Positions 60,515-61,202 of a stretch of 61,202 bases of DNA are shown piece by piece. Below the pieces are notes generated by a model. It was not told the DNA's origin. It ran no database searches and worked only from the letters and a program-made list of their open reading frames with translations. The stretch's first letter is position 1, and each line of letters begins with the position of its first letter. This DNA is from an uncultured Clostridia bacterium (lineage in GTDB: Bacteria > Bacillota > Clostridia > Christensenellales > Borkfalkiaceae). The stretch covers positions 1 to 61,202 of the forward strand of contig CALVHH010000010.1 in the NCBI GenBank assembly GCA_944327465.1, given 5' to 3'. A program made the translations under genes and the position numbers.

Positions 60515-60526
60515 TACTATGCAAAA

Positions 60527-60564
60527 GACGGCGGTGTGACGGAATTATCCGTCACGCCGCCGTC
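60527..60564 (+). terminator. Intrinsic terminator-like hairpin after the aldehyde dehydrogenase
   Basis: A perfect 17-bp stem (60527-60543 with 60548-60564). An outer imperfect arm (ACTATGCA/TGCATAGT) extends the structure. There is no T-run. The remaining 60565-60700 holds nothing recognisable. Confidence 0.6.
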
Positions 60565-60700
60565 AGATTATGTCTGTGCATAGTAATATAATAAGGCAAT
60601 GATATCTTAAACGGTTATATTGTTAAATTTGTTCTGTCTTACCGCCATACCCGTCTGAATATAAAAATTTAATAAATTGCATTTAGCCAGCGCAAAACGC

Positions 60701-60729
60701 TTGAATTTTTTCGGCAAATGATATAAAAT
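60701..60729 (+). promoter_or_regulatory. tRNA-Ser promoter
   Basis: TTGAAT (60701-60706), 17-nt spacer, TAAAAT (60724-60729), about 11 nt before the tRNA 5' end. Confidence 0.6.
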
Positions 60730-60740
60730 ATTTAAGTCAC

Positions 60741-60830
60741 GCAGAGATGGCAGAGTGGTCGAATGCGCACGACTCGAAATCGTGTTACGTGGGAACACGT
60801 ACGGAGGTTCGAATCCTCTTCTCTGCGCCA
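60741..60830 (+). tRNA. tRNA-Ser (anticodon CGA)
   Basis: A complete class II tRNA of 90 nt with encoded CCA. Acceptor stem GCAGAGA (60741-60747) pairs with TCTCTGC (60820-60826), discriminator G60827. The anticodon stem CACGA/TCGTG encloses CTCGAAA with CGA at 60775-60777, reading UCG. A long variable arm (TACGTG/CACGTA) and the GGTTCGAAT T-arm are present. Serine identity is supported by the anticodon and long variable arm. Confidence 0.97.
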
Positions 60831-61202
60831 AACATAGCGGACGGCTTTTGCCGTCCGCTATGTTTGTTGTAGAACGAGTATGAGAAGCTCCGTCGGTTCG
60901 AACAGGCGCCCTGCGGGCGCCGACCCGCCGAGGGGACCCCTTTAGGGGTGTCGGCGGCATTCTCTTCTCTGCGCCAAACATAGCGGACGGCTTTTGCCGT
61001 CCGCTCTGTTTGTTGTAGAACGAGTATGAGAATCTCCGTCGGTTCGAACAGGCGCCCTGCGGCGCCGACCCGCCGAGGGGGACCCCTTTAGGGGTGTCGG
61101 CGGCATTCTCTTCTCTGCGCCAAATATAGCGGACGGCTTTTGCCGTCCGCTCTGTTTGTTGTAGAACGAGTATGAGAATCTCCGTCGGTTCGAACAGGCG
61201 CC
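60821..61202 (+). repeat. 146-bp tandem repeats downstream of tRNA-Ser, carrying tRNA 3'-end copies
   Basis: Units begin with the tRNA 3' end CTCTGCGCCA at 60821 (the real tRNA), 60967 and 61113, giving two full 146-bp units and a partial third that runs off the window. Each unit has three hairpins: the GGACGGC/GCCGTCC terminator, a GGCGCC-rich hairpin and a CCGCCGA...TCGGCGG stem with ACCCC/GGGGT. Each also contains a GGTTCGAAC T-arm-like sequence. Units differ by a few substitutions and compensating one-base indels. No gene is seen in 60831-61202. Confidence 0.9.
60831..60866 (+). terminator. tRNA-Ser terminator hairpin, also part of the repeat unit
   Basis: A perfect 15-bp stem (60831-60845 with 60850-60864), loop TTTT, then TGTTGT. 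Copies in the following repeat units carry a mismatch (CTCTG instead of CTATG) that breaks the outer stem. Confidence 0.75.

Noticed and set aside
60607-60981. Minus-strand open frame of about 124 codons across the tRNA
   Set aside because: It is antisense to tRNA-Ser and the repeats, a familiar spurious ORF; no ribosome-binding site or domain.

Overview
The window comes from a moderately GC-rich bacterial chromosome, most likely a gut-type member of the Clostridia (Firmicutes). The signs are a de novo purine operon with long-form PurL, the gene order ispG - polC position - rimP - nusA - ylxR - ylxQ - infB - rbfA - nrnA - truB - ribF, NrdR, lipoproteins, a non-discriminating AspRS, a short archaeal/eukaryote-type ProRS and a secreted family 9 pectate lyase. 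The exact taxon cannot be fixed from sequence reading alone. Almost all of the window is coding and organised in tight operons with overlapping start/stop codons.

Layout. 1-2.1 kb: tail of an FMN-binding protein, ApbE flavin transferase and a membrane-anchored NusG-II domain protein (surface flavinylation). 2.1-6.4 kb: lspA, an RluA-type pseudouridine synthase, a small membrane protein, der, plsY. 6.4-10.3 kb: a small membrane protein, an aconitase-family hydratase coupled to a TraX-like protein, a small lipoprotein. 10.5-13.3 kb: a TM1266-type regulator and a three-gene ABC importer whose binding protein appears circularly permuted. 13.5-26.7 kb: DUF1294-like gene, then purE-purC-(PurF-like)-purF-purM-purN-purH-purD-purL. 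26.7-30.4 kb: a gene remnant, nrdR with NrdR boxes in its own promoter, ispG, and a PolC-derived protein that keeps only the N-terminal, OB and exonuclease domains. 30.4-39.9 kb: the rimP-nusA-infB translation/RNA operon ending in ribF (with a repetitive acidic tail) and endonuclease IV. 39.9-43.6 kb: M24 peptidase, efp, dtd, a metallo-beta-lactamase-fold hydrolase, DUF5662. 43.6-45.7 kb: aspS on the minus strand and a long intergenic region with a probable 6S RNA and duplicated terminators. 45.7-51.1 kb: a mosaic lipoprotein and a PL9 pectate lyase. 51.2-54.8 kb: tkt and pgm (minus). 54.9-60.5 kb: proS, a membrane-anchored Ntn hydrolase behind three palindromic operators, an iron alcohol dehydrogenase and a class 3 aldehyde dehydrogenase. 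60.7 kb to end: tRNA-Ser(CGA) followed by 146-bp tandem repeats carrying copies of the tRNA 3' end.

The most interesting points are the permuted substrate-binding protein, the polymerase-less PolC at the polC locus, repeated -10 boxes only 6-9 nt upstream of start codons (leaderless mRNAs), the triple operator upstream of the Ntn hydrolase, the probable 6S RNA and the tRNA-linked tandem repeats. Family assignments rest on motif recognition; no database search was run.
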